DNA of 64,000 nucleotides from Calcarisporiella thermophila CBS 279.70 (Eukaryota; Calcarisporiellomycota), in contig NW_027192192.1 of NCBI RefSeq assembly GCF_041956535.1, positions 1,459,125 through 1,523,124 on the forward strand, read 5' to 3'. This document shows, one piece after another, positions 63,642 through 64,000 of the stretch. Position numbers and translations under genes: made by a program. The notes below the pieces were generated by a model. That model ran no database searches, had not been told where the DNA came from, and saw only the letters and a list, made by a program, of their open reading frames with translations. Positions within the stretch are counted from its first letter, which is position 1. Every line of letters starts with the position of its first letter.

Positions 63642-64000
63642 TCTCCGCATTAAGTCACTACATTCTTGTTAATCAGTTCTAATATGGTGAGGTCCAAATG
63701 TCTATGCAATATTCTCTCTTTTGTTCACACCCTCCTTTACTGTTGAAGCTATACAACTAATGAGCACCTTTTAGGGAATAAAGGCAAAAAATTTTTTTTC
63801 TGCTCTCTAGATGTTCAAAGAAAACATTTATTTACTTTGCGTAGAGGAAAAAATATATAGCATAAAATGAAATATATAATAAAAAAAAGGTCGCAAATCG
63901 CAATGTCATTTTCTCTTATCATAGTCAACATCGAGAAATAAAAACCTAAATAACAAGGATTATAATGAAAATTAGATCAGAATAAAAAAAAAAAAATAAG
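63642..64000. other. 3' flank of Prp39 gene
   Basis: About 360 AT-rich bases to the end of the window. No feature recognised; a gene on the far side may begin beyond the window. Confidence 0.5.

Noticed and set aside
1-64000. tRNA, rRNA and CRISPR content
   Set aside because: I scanned for T-loop-like GGTTCGA boxes, ribosomal cores and regularly spaced repeats and found none convincing; weak tRNAs could still be missed without a covariance search.

Overview
The window is a nuclear genome segment from a filamentous fungus, most likely an early-diverging ('zygomycete'-grade) lineage. Short GT-AG introns (about 55-150 nt) interrupt most genes. It encodes a mitochondrial ATP synthase subunit h, Prp39 and fungal-type secreted hydrolases. 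It also carries a complete cobalamin-dependent methionine synthase, which Ascomycota and Basidiomycota normally lack but which is known from early-diverging fungi. A homolog of the U11/U12 snRNP 20K protein points the same way. I cannot assign phylum or genus by eye. All gene models were built by hand-splicing ORFs; exon boundaries are given in the entries and almost all keep reading frame.

Layout. Positions 1-8 kb hold the 3' end of a non-ribosomal peptide synthetase (epimerization, condensation, adenylation and carrier domains plus an FSH1-type hydrolase) and an MFS transporter. Positions 8-13 kb hold a doubtful small gene, a secreted right-handed beta-helix protein and an 80-residue membrane protein. 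Positions 14-26.5 kb form a GC-rich block with a Crz1-like C2H2 transcription factor, an LRR/cysteine-motif protein, an isoprenylcysteine-methylesterase-like protein whose nucleophile serine seems to be missing, the ZMAT5 homolog, and a secreted alkaline phosphatase with a clear TATA box. Positions 26.8-31 kb hold a Tc1-type transposase DNA-binding remnant and a 927-residue disordered protein.

Positions 31.8-42.2 kb carry methionine synthase, a PP4 regulatory subunit 1-like HEAT protein and the WD40 protein DCAF7/WDR68. Positions 43-46.3 kb carry an Sbp1-like RRM-RGG-RRM protein and an ACP6-like histidine phosphatase. Positions 47-50 kb carry the most unusual gene: a nuclease-like domain fused to a divergent protein kinase. 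The AT-rich last third holds a proteinase K-type subtilase, ATP synthase subunit h, a small single-pass membrane protein, a coiled-coil protein, an eight-cysteine probable GPI protein, a basic disordered protein and Prp39.

Most genes are unrelated housekeeping neighbours rather than a pathway. The only hint of a biosynthetic cluster is the NRPS next to the transporter. Two RNA-splicing factors (ZMAT5 and Prp39) lie far apart, so I read no functional link from position. I saw no rRNA, convincing tRNA, CRISPR array or intact mobile element.
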